Shown: piece by piece, positions 35,501 through 47,500 of the stretch
How the letters are laid out: the number at the start of each line of letters is the position of its first letter
Position numbering within the stretch: position 1 is the first letter of the stretch
DNA from: Mauremys mutica
Lineage: Eukaryota > Chordata > Testudines > Geoemydidae
Direction: 5' to 3'
Assembly: GCF_020497125.1 (NCBI RefSeq)
Contig: NC_059089.1
Location: 28,104,282 to 28,168,281 of the forward strand
Length of the DNA: 64,000 nt
The notes under the pieces: model-generated
Databases searched by the model: none
What the model saw: only the letters and a program-made list of their open reading frames with translations
Told to the model about the DNA's origin: nothing
Made by a program: the position numbers and the translations under genes

Positions 35501-38500
35501 TTTATGCCTTCCGTTAGGAATTGTTAATTGCAAAGCATTTTGGGAAGTTGGTAGGTTGCAGTGTTTTGAACTGCAAGCAACAGCATTGGGTTTTGGGTTG
35601 GTTGTTGTATATAACTAAACATGAGAACCATGTTTGCTGGAAGTTGGCGGCTGTGGGTGGGCTGCAGTCTCTCTATTCTAAGGGCTGCCTTCATTCTCCT
35701 GAGCTGACTGTGTGAAGCTGAGGAGTCTGTATGCAAAATAGAAGGGGAAAACACCAGGATTCAAAATGCAAATTCCTATCTCCAGATTGCTAGAAGCTTG
35801 AGTTGTCTAGAAAATGAAGGAAGCTGCATCTCCGTTTCTTTGCATTTTCAAGAAATTGGTCCAGGCGATGAAGCAGAACTCTTCCTGACACCAATTGCTT
35901 CATTGACATCGTAGGCGGACGCTGACTCTTGGGGTTTTGCCGGGTGCGGGTACTACAGATATGCTGACTCTACATGTAGCACTGTTATGTAGGACACCAG
36001 AGTCACCTTTTATTGCCTGCAGCATGATGTTTGCTCAACTCGGCAGTATGAAGTGTACACACCAGCACTCACCTCTGCCTGGTTTAGAAGCAATAAATAA
36101 CCAGCCCTGAAGAGGTTGGGGTTTAATTGCTGTGAAAAAGCCACTGAATAAGGTAGCTTTTTGCACAGCTTGTCTGGCTTCCCAGCAGCGACGCTCTTTT
36201 ACACTCAGTGCTGCCTTTTCATCTCTTGGCATCGGGGTGGTTTCCTGGCGCATTCTTACCTGGAAGCAAGAGAGGACATGCCTGAATTGGCTTTCTTGGC
36301 AGGACGCCACATGCTCAGGCAATGGCTCCGTTCCCCCAGCCTTGCCTGGACTCTGCTCCCTCTCCTTCTCCTCCACCCCGGCTAGAATTCTGTCACAGCC
36401 CTCCCACCTACTCCTGGGACCTGTCCGGCGCACGCGTCTCCCCTGACTGCACCCTCAGGCTCTCGGGCCCACTCCCCCGCGATGCTTGGCACACTCCACC
36501 CCCTCCCCTCAAAGTCACTCCAAACCCAGCTACGCTGTGCGTGCAAAAGTCTCCAGGCCTGGCCCATCGCACAGCCTGGGCCTGTTTGCGCCTCCCTGCT
36601 GTCTCAGCTGTGTGGGACAGGCATGTCATTCGCTGTCCCAGCTGCTGTACAGTGCCAGGTACGTGATGAACCAGGTGCCAGAAGGGAGGCAGGCTCACAG
36701 TGCAATCCTCAGCTTGTCTGATACTGAGCTGCAAGGGGAAGCCTTAGAACAGAGCCATTCAAAGTAGCTTCCTTCCCTCCAGGAGCGGCAGGACCACCTG
36801 GGCCTGGTTGAATCACAGGGGTCAGTTTGCCTTTCATTGGGTGATGGGCTCAGGTTTTCTTCCGGGCACTCGATGGGGACCAGCCCAGGCTAAACATTCT
36901 GGAAACAATCAAGTTAATCTCAGAAGAGGCTGTTGGCCTGAATTCCTGACCTATCAGAGAGGGCACAAATGTAAGTTCTTATCAAAAGCAAATGCCTTTT
37001 TAAAAATGCTTGAAAGCTTGAGCGCTTTAAAATGCGGAAGGTGTGTGTGGCCATAGTGGTGGGCTGCGCCAGCACACACACAGTGCTCTGGATGCGTGTG
37101 CTAGGTTTTCTCTCTAAGGGGCTGTCTGCTGTGTAGCTCTCTAACTCTGACTCCCTGTTTCAGGCACAGTCCATAATGCCTGAAGTCCGAGACCTTTCAG
37201 ATGCCTTGCCAGACGTGCCAATGGATCCTATCACAGGCGTTGGGGTGGTTGCATCTCGGAACCGGGCACCTACAGGTTACGACGTAGTAAGTAGAGCTGA
37301 TAATGCCTTGGCAATATTGTTAGTTTGTCCTTTGCTTTGCAGAGAGCAGTGTCTCCTCCAAAGAACGGGCCAGCTGTTTGTGTGCTCACCTTGAAGAACG
37401 TGTTCTGGGGTTCATTTTTTTTACCAGCCACCCTCCTCCAGGTCTTGGCTTTGGAAGTATTTTAGCAATACTTTCCATGTGCAGTCATGTTAGTGCATCT
37501 CCTCCCCGCTACTGGCATGTCATGTGAAGCACAAGACTTCTGTAATTACCTGTGGGAGGGCTTTCTAGAAACAGCTGGCCAGTATAGCATGCAAATGTAG
37601 TAATCCTAGTAACACCCATCTTGAAGGGTTCCAAAGCACGGCACAGATTATATCTACGTATAAATGAATCCCGTATCAGCTGTTTAACATCACACCTCAG
37701 CACGTTGCAACACTTCAGGCTGGAAAGCAAAGAATTCTACATCCAGCTGAAACTGCAGGGAGAACTTAGCCAGCAGAATGCGACCCTGCAAACTGGACTC
37801 TGGTAGGAAGCTGGGCAGCTGGGAGAGGTACTTGGCTACTGTAGTGTTGAGGCCACAGAAGTATCTGCATGGATAGACAGATGTGAGTGCTTAGCAGCTG
37901 CTTAGCCCTTAGGTCGATTGGTCAAATTGCTTTGGAACCAGAACAAGAATTTTTCCTAAGGCCAGTGACCCAACCAGTGAAAGATTCTAACATTAAACGT
38001 GTATAGCTGTAAATTGCAAACGTAGCTACCTCGTCCAGGCAGACCAATCGTCCATCTGTTCCCCTCCTCCTGCTCTTTCCACAGTGCAGCACGCCAACCG
38101 ATCATCAGCCCCCAGCAGTGGCCAGTTAACTGCCTAGCCCCACTCACTCCTTTTAAAGCACTGGGTGGGGGCAAATACAATGTAAAAGGGAAGGAAAAGG
38201 CTCAGGGCAAAGTTGTTTTCCCAGAGCCAAGTGAATCCAGCCGTATGAGCTTCTCCTCCAGTTCCAGTGTAATTTACACCAAAGTACAGTAACTGGGCAC
38301 CAATGAGCCTCACAGCACACTTGCTGCAGCTGACAGGTTAACGGACTTGAAACAGCAGATGTAACTGATGAGCCGACTAAAGGGTAAAATGCAAGGAGAC
38401 AGAGCCCCTCTGCAGCAGAGGGGCCCGGGAGGTCTTGGGGAATATTTGGTCTGTATTTCTTTGCTTGCAGCCCCTCACCAGGGCCTTGAGTGGCATCTCC

Positions 38501-41500
38501 CTCAGTGTCTGGCTGATCCGATGGGTGGGCTAAGCAGGGCTTTGCAACTTCTGCTGCGTGGTGCATAATGTATCATGCTCCCGCTCTGTGACAGCATCCC
38601 CTTTCTGAACCAGAGGCAAATACCCTTTCAGCCCGCCCAGCAGGAGCCCTTGTGTGCCCATCCCGATGGCAGGTGAGTGAGTTATCTGCACCGCCTTCCA
38701 GAGCTCCCAGGATATCAGAATTAAAGATCACCTGGAGCGAGGATAGCCGTGGGGGGGGGGTGGAGTGGGGCCAAATAGTCTCTTCCAGCGTACGCTTTTC
38801 CTTGTAACTTGTTTGAGTTTGTGCTTGGACACTACGGCTCGGTGTCCTTCCTGCAGGGAGCAGGCTCCTCCCTTCGCCCTGTGTCAGGGCGAACATCCAT
38901 TTGGTGCTCCCGTGGAAGAGGCAGTTCCCATTGCAAGGCAGTGCTGGCTTGGGCGTCTCTGATCCCAGTGCAGTGCCGGAAGGTCCATGAGGACGGAGCC
39001 CTGCAGATGATGTATGAAGTTTCCTGTTTACATTAGTCTGTTTCTTTCCGCCACGGGTTTCCTGACAAGTGAACGCAGGCTCACATTCTTCGGGCTTGAA
39101 AGGGGCTCTTAAAGGCTAATCTGGTGCTGCAGCATTAGAGATTAATTGCTGGTGATAGTGCTTGGGCGTTTCCGCTCAGCATTTCAGTCAATGGCATGTT
39201 AACCCCAGCTGCCTCTTGCTCTGCACAGTGCCTGGATCTGGGGATCTGCAAATCACACTAACCAAGGGCTTGTCCACACGTAAAATGCTGCAGCAGCCTA
39301 GCTGTGCAGCTGCAGCATGTCAGCGTAGACCAGGGGTCAGCAACCTTTCAGAAGTGCTGTGCCGAGTCTTCATTTATTCACTCTAATGTATGATTTCGCG
39401 TCCCAGTCATACATTTTAATGTTTTTAGAAGGTCTCTTTCTATAAGTCTATAATACATAACTAAACCATTGTTATATGTAAAGTAAATAAGGTTTTAAAA
39501 AATGTTTAAGAAGCTTCATTTAAAATTAAATTAAAATGCAGAGCCCACCCTTCCCCCCCGGTCCGGTTGCCAGAACCCGGGCAGTGTGAGTGCCACTGAA
39601 AATCAGCTCGCGTGCCACCTTCGGCACATGTGCCATAGGTTGTCTACCCCTGGTGTAAACGCTGCCTACACCGAAGGGAAGGGCTCTCTGCTGGTAATCC
39701 CTCTCTGAGAGGTGGTAGCTAGGTGGACGGCAGAATCCTCCTGTCACTGGCGCTAGCACTGTCTCCATGGGGACTTAGGTTGGCTTAACTACCCGCTCAG
39801 GGGGGTGGATTTCTCACTGACCTAATTGTCTAGCCCAGCCCTAATTAAGCTTCCCACACGCCCTGGGACTGCGGTGAGCATGAGACCGATCATGGCCCAA
39901 ATCAGTGAAGTCTCTGTTCAAGGCCACACAACGCTCCAGGAAACCTGTGGGAGCTTTTCCATCGACTTCAGTGGGCCTTGGATCAGGCTCCTGGTAAGTG
40001 GCCGAGCCAGGAATAGATCCCACAGGAGTCTGCCCCCTCCTCTTGCCAGGTGACGACACAGCCACCCCACTAGCAAACATGTGCGCTGGGGGAATGGGCC
40101 TGCCCCTGCTCTGCTTTGGAATGAGCTTCCCAGTGTTGGTGAGTGGGTTTGTGGGTGCTACGGGAGAGTGGAGAGAGGGGGGAAGGTGAGGGTGGCGGGG
40201 TGACGAGGCCTGGCTTGTGCAAGGGAACTGAGGCAGTGATCTGGGAGCTCAGGTGCTCCCCTTGGACAGGAGTGAACAAGACTCTCCTGGCACATACCCT
40301 GGGTCTTGGCCTGCAGCTGGTTTTAAGCACCCTGTCAGAGGTGAGCTGCTCCCAAACGCACAAAATCTCCATCCGTCGCCTACAGCAGATCACTCTCCTT
40401 GCCCTGCTGCGGGTGCCGTGCTGGGCTCTAGGACGCCCTGCGTTTCTCACGTGCGCGCCGAGCGTTGCCATGTGCGGCAGAGAGACATGTTCGGGTAGGT
40501 CTACAGTGCAATTAAACATCCTGGCTGGCCCAGCTCAGCTAACTCGTCTTGCGAGGCTCGGGCCGTGGGGCTGCAAATGGGCGTAGACACTAGGGCCCGG
40601 GCTGAAGCCCCAGCTCTGGGACCCCCCAGGAGGGGGCGTCTGTCATGTGAGTGTGATTCAGGGCAGGCTGTGGGGCACATTGACCAGAAAAAACAGCGCT
40701 GGGGTCCTCTCCTTTTAGTGCTTACCCCCTTTTCACCAGACATGTGGGATGCTCCCTCGTGACTCAGCATGGGCTGGGGCGTGCAGGGTGGGGGGAGAAT
40801 AAATGGGATTTCCTGGGAAGATGCTGGGAGGTTTAATGTGTGTGTTTTGAGAACTGCCTTTCACTGGAGCTGCTCCTGCTCAGCTGATGGGGCTCTCAGA
40901 GAGACATGGCCAGATGGGGCAACTTCATAAACTTCAGCTCCCAAGTTTGTTCCTGAATGCAGAACCCTGACAGGCCATTTTCCGTCTTGGCTATCGCATG
41001 TATCTCAAGCTGAGCAGTGCGCAGCCAGCGACTGCAATACATTCCTTTCTGCCATTGACTCGGACAGATTCTTTTCCTTGGAATTTAGTTTCCTGACCCT
41101 TTTTGATTACATTCCTTATCTGCGTAAGACGCAAACGTGTTACAGACATTCCTTCATGTTATCGACTTACAGCAACGTTAACTCTCTAAACTCCTTTAGA
41201 CAGCTGAGAGGAAGAAACAAACTAATTTTCCCTCTTGGGATCTACTGTTGAGGGAGACTTAAAGCTGTTAAAATTGACCTGCACCAAAGATCCTTGGTGT
41301 ATTTGCTGCCCCCCAGGGACCCGGATGTTAACAGATTTTAACATTATCTGTGCAGCTCACAGGTAATTTTTAAAGGCCTGGGAATGAAGTCCCCAAACAA
41401 GCTAAATGTTATGCCTAAAAATTCAATTAAAATCAACCACAACAAATTCCTCTTCCTCCTCCAAAATGAGAACTACTAAAAACAGAGGCCTTGTCTAGAC

Positions 41501-44500
41501 TTGTGCTAAATAGGTGACATAGAACAAGCAGCAAATGATTCCCCTGTCTGTCCTTTGCTCTGAAATCACTCCATGGTGGTTGCACATGCGATGGCCCCTG
41601 CCCGGCTGTCCTCACTGGGAAGTCCTGCCTGGACAGAGAAATGTGCAGCTGTTGATTCTGGCTCTGTCGTTTGGATTTCCCTCAGGCATGCTCTCTATTT
41701 CAATCTCATGCATTTTAAAAGAACATGATTCCCCCAGGGGTTCCCTTTTCCCTGTGGGTCTGTGGAAGGAAACTCTAGCCACCTGCTTGTCGTGAGTCCT
41801 CCTACAACTGCAGAGTCTGACAGCTCAGGAAAATGACTTCGCTTTAATTCTTGTGAATTCAAAATAGCAAAAGAGACTAAAAATTCTCTCTCCAAGTGTA
41901 GAGTTTAACCTCAGGGATGGTTGTTGGATGAAGCAAATTATTGCTGGGACCAGCCGTGATTTAAGAGGAGGCTTTGGGGTTTGATCCTGGAGGGCATTTT
42001 CCATGGGGGAATGGGAGGACATCTTACATTTTCTTTGTCTTTGCATTCATTCCTTTGCCTTTTCTTTTTTGTTTTGTTCTGTCCTGCTCATTGCTTCCCA
42101 AGGCCGCAGGAGGGAAATCCTGCCTTCTTTCCTGTTCCCTTTCAAACCTTCCACATCTCCTGTCTCAACAGCTTCTGCAGAATCAGGCCACCGTAAGGGC
42201 CTCTGCCTCTGGCTCTCTGCTGCACTTCTTTTCTGGTCTCCTGCTCTCCCTTCTCCTGCCCCAAGTGGTGGGCAGATTGGTAGCTGCCTAGGTCTGAGAC
42301 ACACCATGACTGGTGGCCAAGATCTCCTGAGATCTGTGGCATGACGGGCTCTGGCACCTGCAGCCAAGTTCAGTTAGGGGATGTCTGCACCCTGGGGACT
42401 ATACCAGCATAGCAACGTCAGCATAGCCCCATAGTGTAGATGCGTCTACACTGACGACGTTTGTCGGCTGGTGAAGGGATACCTGCTCACTGAACAAAGC
42501 TGTGTCAGTGGAATCCCTCTTCCAGGGACAAAAAAAACAGGAGTACTTGTGGCACCTTAAAGACTAACAAATTTATTGTAGCATGAGCTTTCGTGAGCTA
42601 AAGCTCACTTCTTCGGATGCATCCGAAGAAGTGAGCTTTAGCTCACGAAAGCTCATGCTACAATAAATTTGTTAGTCTTTAAGGTGCCACAAGTACTCCT
42701 GTTTTTTTTGCGGATACAGACTAACACGGCTGCTACTCTGAAATCTTCCAGGGACGTAACTGTGTCTGCACTGGTGGTTATGTCGGCTTACTACATCAGC
42801 TAGGGGTGTGGATTTAATTTTTCAGTGTAGATCAGACCTTAGTGCTGCTGTGATCCTGGGGTGCTGCTGCTTGCATAGAGAAAGTGACAATGAATATGCA
42901 TTGGGGCCTCCAGGAAAGAGCATGTGCACAGGAGCTAAGCAAGTTCTGCAGCTGATATTCTGGTTTTAAAGAAAGACACAAGATACCCCAGTTGCCTGGA
43001 GAGAGGCATGCGGCAGTAGGTCAGAAGTCACAAACTTAGCTTGACAGGAGCCCGCTGGACCACAATGCTAGGAATTGACCCCTTCCATCTCCATGTGAGC
43101 TTGTCCTATCAAACCAGTGGGCTGCTCAGACCACACACCTCCCATGTCCTCTCAGGGCTGCTACGAAGGCCCTGCAGCGTTTTTCAGAGAGACGTGTTTG
43201 TTACGCAGGGAGCAGATGTGGAGTGCAACAGGCCACACCCGACAGCCTCAAAGTCATGGCAGGTGACCCTTGGGAGGTACCCTGTTTCTGTGGAATAGTC
43301 CAGGAGATGACCGCTTACCTGTCACCTGGAATAAATAAATATTCCAGTGAGGTTATTCCTTCACATAGAGAGGAACCAGGGGAAAGTTGGCCCTGAATTC
43401 TTAGCACGGTTCACGCTGAGCCAGGAAGCAGTGCTTAGCTTTCAGTGTCATATCAGTTGTGTGGTTAACTTTCATCAAAGGTTCTGTGAAATACAACTTC
43501 CAGAATTATTCTGCAATAGCTGCTTCTTTGGCTGCTGTCCTGACACTGCTGAATGTTCACTGCTTTGTCCAGGCACGAGGAGTCTTAACTCTGACCAGCA
43601 ACATCACAACGAAATGACCTGCAGATGGCAGGGTTGGTATATTGTATTGTGTGGATTTTTTAAGAATAAGAAAAAACCGATGTGATACTCAGTGGCTTAG
43701 AAAGGGTTGATCTAAAGTATAGAACGAATGGAACAGTGTCAGTCAGACGCTGCCTCAAGCATCACAGGAATTCTGCATTCTGGGAAGTGGCAACTTTTCC
43801 ATTTGTCTTAAAGCCCCTAGGTGCATTCAGCCTGTTATGTTGCTCACCTGCATCAATATCCCCAAGCTCTATCATGCCTAGCAAACACCTCGCACATTAG
43901 AATGAGCCATTTATGTGGACTGATCCCTATTCTGCTTGCAGGACACAACTGGCCGTATCTATCTGAAGTTCATAAGGACATAAGAACGGCCAGACTGAGT
44001 CAGACCAATGGTCCATCTAGCCCAGTATCCTGTCTGCCGACAGTGGCCAATGCCACATGCATCAGAGGGAATGAACAGAACAGGGCAGTTTGTCAAATGA
44101 TCCATCCCCTGTTGTCCAGTCCCAGCTTGTGGCAGTCAACTGATTAGGGACACCCAAGTTCAACACAGTGACTTTGATACAGTGCTCTCCAGTAAAGATC
44201 AGGGCCGTTCCAATGGCACCTCTGCCTGTTACCAGGCCTGTCACTGATAGTCCTCTCAGGATCTGAATGATTGCTTCTCTGTCTTTCTCCTGAACCCTCC
44301 TAAGGATGGTCCAAAAAATGTTCTCTGAAGAGGTGGCTCTCCATGCCTGGTTGCAGAGAAATCCTGGGCTCTTCTCTTACGTAGTAAGAGGTGGGGCTTC
44401 TGCTGTGAACAGAAATTAAACTGTGAAGATATTTGTGTCTTTCACTATTGGAAACTTTAATTTTTTCAGAGATTCTGCGTTCAGATGCATTGACATTGGA

Positions 44501-47500
44501 TAGGACAGGTTGAATCCTGCGCTGATTTACATCCTGGGTTCTGTATTGTGAGTCAGTGAAGTCTGGCCTGCTGCATTACAACAGTTCCTGCCCTAAGAGG
44601 CCTGGGAACATGGAGTAGACCCTGGATTAGGGGGGTGCTGAGAACTCCTCTGAGCTGCTCAGAGGAGACAGGAGACATACCCAGTGCATTAGCTCTAGGG
44701 ACACTGGGGCTACTTCCGCATACACAGCCATCTCTGCAGCTGGAGTGAAGAGACTTTGAAGGGAAAGGGGGAATTTCACTCTCAGACAGGCACAGCTAAG
44801 TCTCTGGTTAACTCTTCTGAGTGTGTGAACCAAGCGCAGCGATTCTGATACTATTGCAGTGAGTTTTTCTGTTGGAGAAAGGTGACTGTCACCTTTGTGA
44901 ACTACCACAACTTGCAGTGCTCTTTGGAACTGATGTTCTGGGCATAAGGTGCTTTTTGAACTTGGTGAAAAACATTTGCACAACTGTTCACTGGTTCCAC
45001 CCGGCCCCGCTTGCTGGGCGTGTGAGCGTACCATTCAGGCAGGCTCCTGCCCAACTACTGGAGCTGGGGCACCTTTTGGAGGGCAATTTCCTGCATCCCT
45101 GAAATGTAGCCCTCTTTCCGTGTTTGCAGATGCTGTGCCCCTTGTGCTGGAATGGTACCGAGTGTCGTAATGTGCTGACTTTCCAAAGCTGCCGTTTCCT
45201 TATTAGAATAGTTTTTGTCAGGGATTCTTTAATCAACTGGCTCCCTCGAGACAATATTCTTAGAAGTTGGGGCTTTTTTTATCCCTCCACTTTACCTTGT
45301 GAAACGAACTAATGAGATGCTGAGAGAATTCGGGCCAGCTTTAATGAGAATAGGTAAGAGGAAGATGTACTGCACATGCATTAACTGTATCTTGGCTCAG
45401 ATGTCCCATCTCTCCCTCTGTCTCATCTTTCCAGGTTGCACAAACAGCAGATGGCTTGGATGCTGACCTCTGGAAAGATGGCTTATTTAAATCCAAGGTC
45501 ACAAGATACCTGTGCTTCACAAGATCGTTTTCGAAAGAAAATGTAAGTCCATTTGCCGAGTGACTGAACAATTTGCTTGACACGTTCTTGTTCCTAAACT
45601 GATTCAGTTTGGGGAGCCAGGATAATTCCAGCAGGTTTTTCAGCAAGTCCAGGTGAGTCTGTAGCCAAGCTACACTGATGGGATCTTTGCTGTGTGTTTG
45701 TTCTCTTAATCAGCTGTTTGTTCCTGGGGAAAGCAGCTCTCTGAAAGATTTGCAATCAACAAAATGAAAAAAAAAATCCCAGGAAAGTTTGTTTCATCCC
45801 TGCTCTTGCACTAGCATCTAGCACACACGCAATGGGGCAGCCCGTGCTAGCAATGCAGGTGACTTTCCTACATTGACAACATAAGGAAAGCAAGTGTAAA
45901 AATTGAATCCCACAAGCCTGAGCACTCTCCTGGTCCAGAGCATCATCCCCGTTTTCCTTGGGGGACTCACTTCCTCACCCTTCTCTGTCCTACTACAGTT
46001 CTTTAGCACTCACCCAGGGTTTTCAGTAGCTGTGTGTGTGTCTGCCCTGGAATCACATCTTCCAACATGGATAGTCAGACTTTGTTCACAGTGTGCAGGC
46101 AACAGCTGTCTGGTGTGCCTCTGCAGTGGACAGCGGGCAACTACATCCAGCCAGTCTTGGTTGGTTGTGCTCTAGACTCACTTGGGTAAGGAGCTGTTAG
46201 GCTGGGAAAGCCCATGAGCTGATGCCTTTACTGACTGTTTATATTTGTCAGATGAGTATAATCTAAAAACTTCATATTTTCTAGAGAAAAATATTTGATT
46301 TTGCTTTCCAAGTGCAGTGAGAGCCTCTATATAGGAGGTACTACTTCTGCTCTCCATGTTTTGAATGTCAATATGGATTCAGTTTTCAGTGTTTTTGCTA
46401 ATAACAGAGATAGAGAAAGGCAGCCCCCAGTAGCACAGTGGGATCCTGGTCCATAACTTAGACTCCGAGCTGCTGTCATACAAATAAATAATAATAATTA
46501 ATAATAGGCAGCTGATCATGGATCTTGACTTGAAAACCAAAGGATCCACCAACCTCCAGCCCCCGGCCTTGCTGTAAGCTCTCTAGTGTAACCATAGCCA
46601 TGTTATTTTGACACGAATGACACTGGTTTAGTTGGGTGCAGTGTTGTAGCCATGTTGGTCTCAGGATATTAGAGGCACAAGGTGAGTGAGGTAATATCTT
46701 TTGTTGGACCAACTTCTGTTGAGGAGAGAAACAAACTTTTGAGTTCGAAAGCTTGCCTCTCTCACCAACGCAAGTTGGTCTGATAGAAGATATTACCTCA
46801 CCCACTTTGTCCCGGGTTTAGTTAACAGAACAAACCTAGTTAAGTCTCTGAGTTTCACTGTAGGGCTAATTTGTGATGTCATTTATTGGGAGCATCATTC
46901 TCAACTGTGTAAAGAATCTTTGAGAGGAATTCTAATTTCCCAACATGTTGACGTTTTCCATGTGTTGGTGTTTAAGTGTTGGGGACAGTGGGTTCTTTAA
47001 CACTTTTACCTGAGTAAATTGTTGCTGCACTCTCATATATACACTCCATTGGATCAGCACTGACTCCAGCCATTTCAATAGTTAATAAACTTAGTGTGGT
47101 TTTTTTCTTCTGCCTATCTGGTATTGATGTGGTAGAGGAATCATCAGTTTAACTGACGTTGAATGTTAGTGTAAAACAGACAGACAGTAGGAATAATACA
47201 ACATGAAACATGCATTAGTAAAGACCATTTTATCTACCAGTCACTGTGCCTAGACAAAATGTTAACTGACACGTTCAGATTTTAGAAAATCAGCACTGCT
47301 CACTTTCAGCATCACCACTGTGTAGTGTTTAGATTGCACGGTATTGCTATGGAACTGTAAAGTTAAAAAAACCCCACTGTTCAGAAGGTACGAAGCCCCT
47401 AATCAACCTGCTTTATTTCAAAGCCCCCCAATTCATAGACACACAGTAATCAGACAGCAGTGGTTTTTCTGAAATATTTTGCTTGCCCAGATAAAAATTG

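Larger units (their letters stand above)
23263..37163 (+). other. MVB12B: MVB12B intron 1 (13.9 kb)
   Basis: This is the intron between coding exons 1 and 2, with donor GTTAAG and acceptor CTCCCTGTTTCAG. It holds a Penelope-like element (23852-25696), a nested MITE/hAT cluster (26474-27422) and a fold-back element (27585-27879). From 27880 to 37163 I recognise no repeat or gene. Open frames there (for example 201 codons at 32651-33256 plus) lack domains and overlap antisense frames. Confidence 0.85.
42530..42743 (-). mobile_element. Short Penelope-like element: perfect 180-bp palindrome plus tail
   Basis: Flanked by the 12-bp target duplication TCTTCCAGGGAC (42518-42529 and 42744-42755). Positions 42530-42709 form a perfect inverted repeat with 90-bp arms and no spacer, centred between 42619 and 42620. 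A 34-nt tail follows, reading on the minus strand TTTCAGAGTAGCAGCCGTGT and onward, as at the 5' end of the 23852 element. No polymerase remains. The lack of any arm mismatch suggests a young insertion or arm homogenisation. Confidence 0.9.
42377..42841. mobile_element. MITE interrupted by a PLE palindrome
   Basis: The left end is GGGGATGTCTGCACCCTGGG. The right end, on the other strand, is GGTCTGATCTACACTGAA. Internal hairpins (ATAGTGTAGATGCGTCTACA) are present. It was split by the insert 42530-42743, which has its own target duplication. Confidence 0.6.
37287..45434 (+). other. MVB12B: MVB12B intron 2 (8.1 kb)
   Basis: Donor GTAAGT, acceptor CTCATCTTTCCAG. It contains a MITE interrupted by a hAT (39266-39838), a palindromic short repeat (39887-39996), a MITE (40495-40690), a MITE interrupted by a PLE palindrome (42377-42841), and a CR1 3' fragment (43971-44152). 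The stretches 37287-39265, 40691-42376 and 44153-45434 show no gene. There is a poly-G run at about 38751-38761. Confidence 0.85.
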
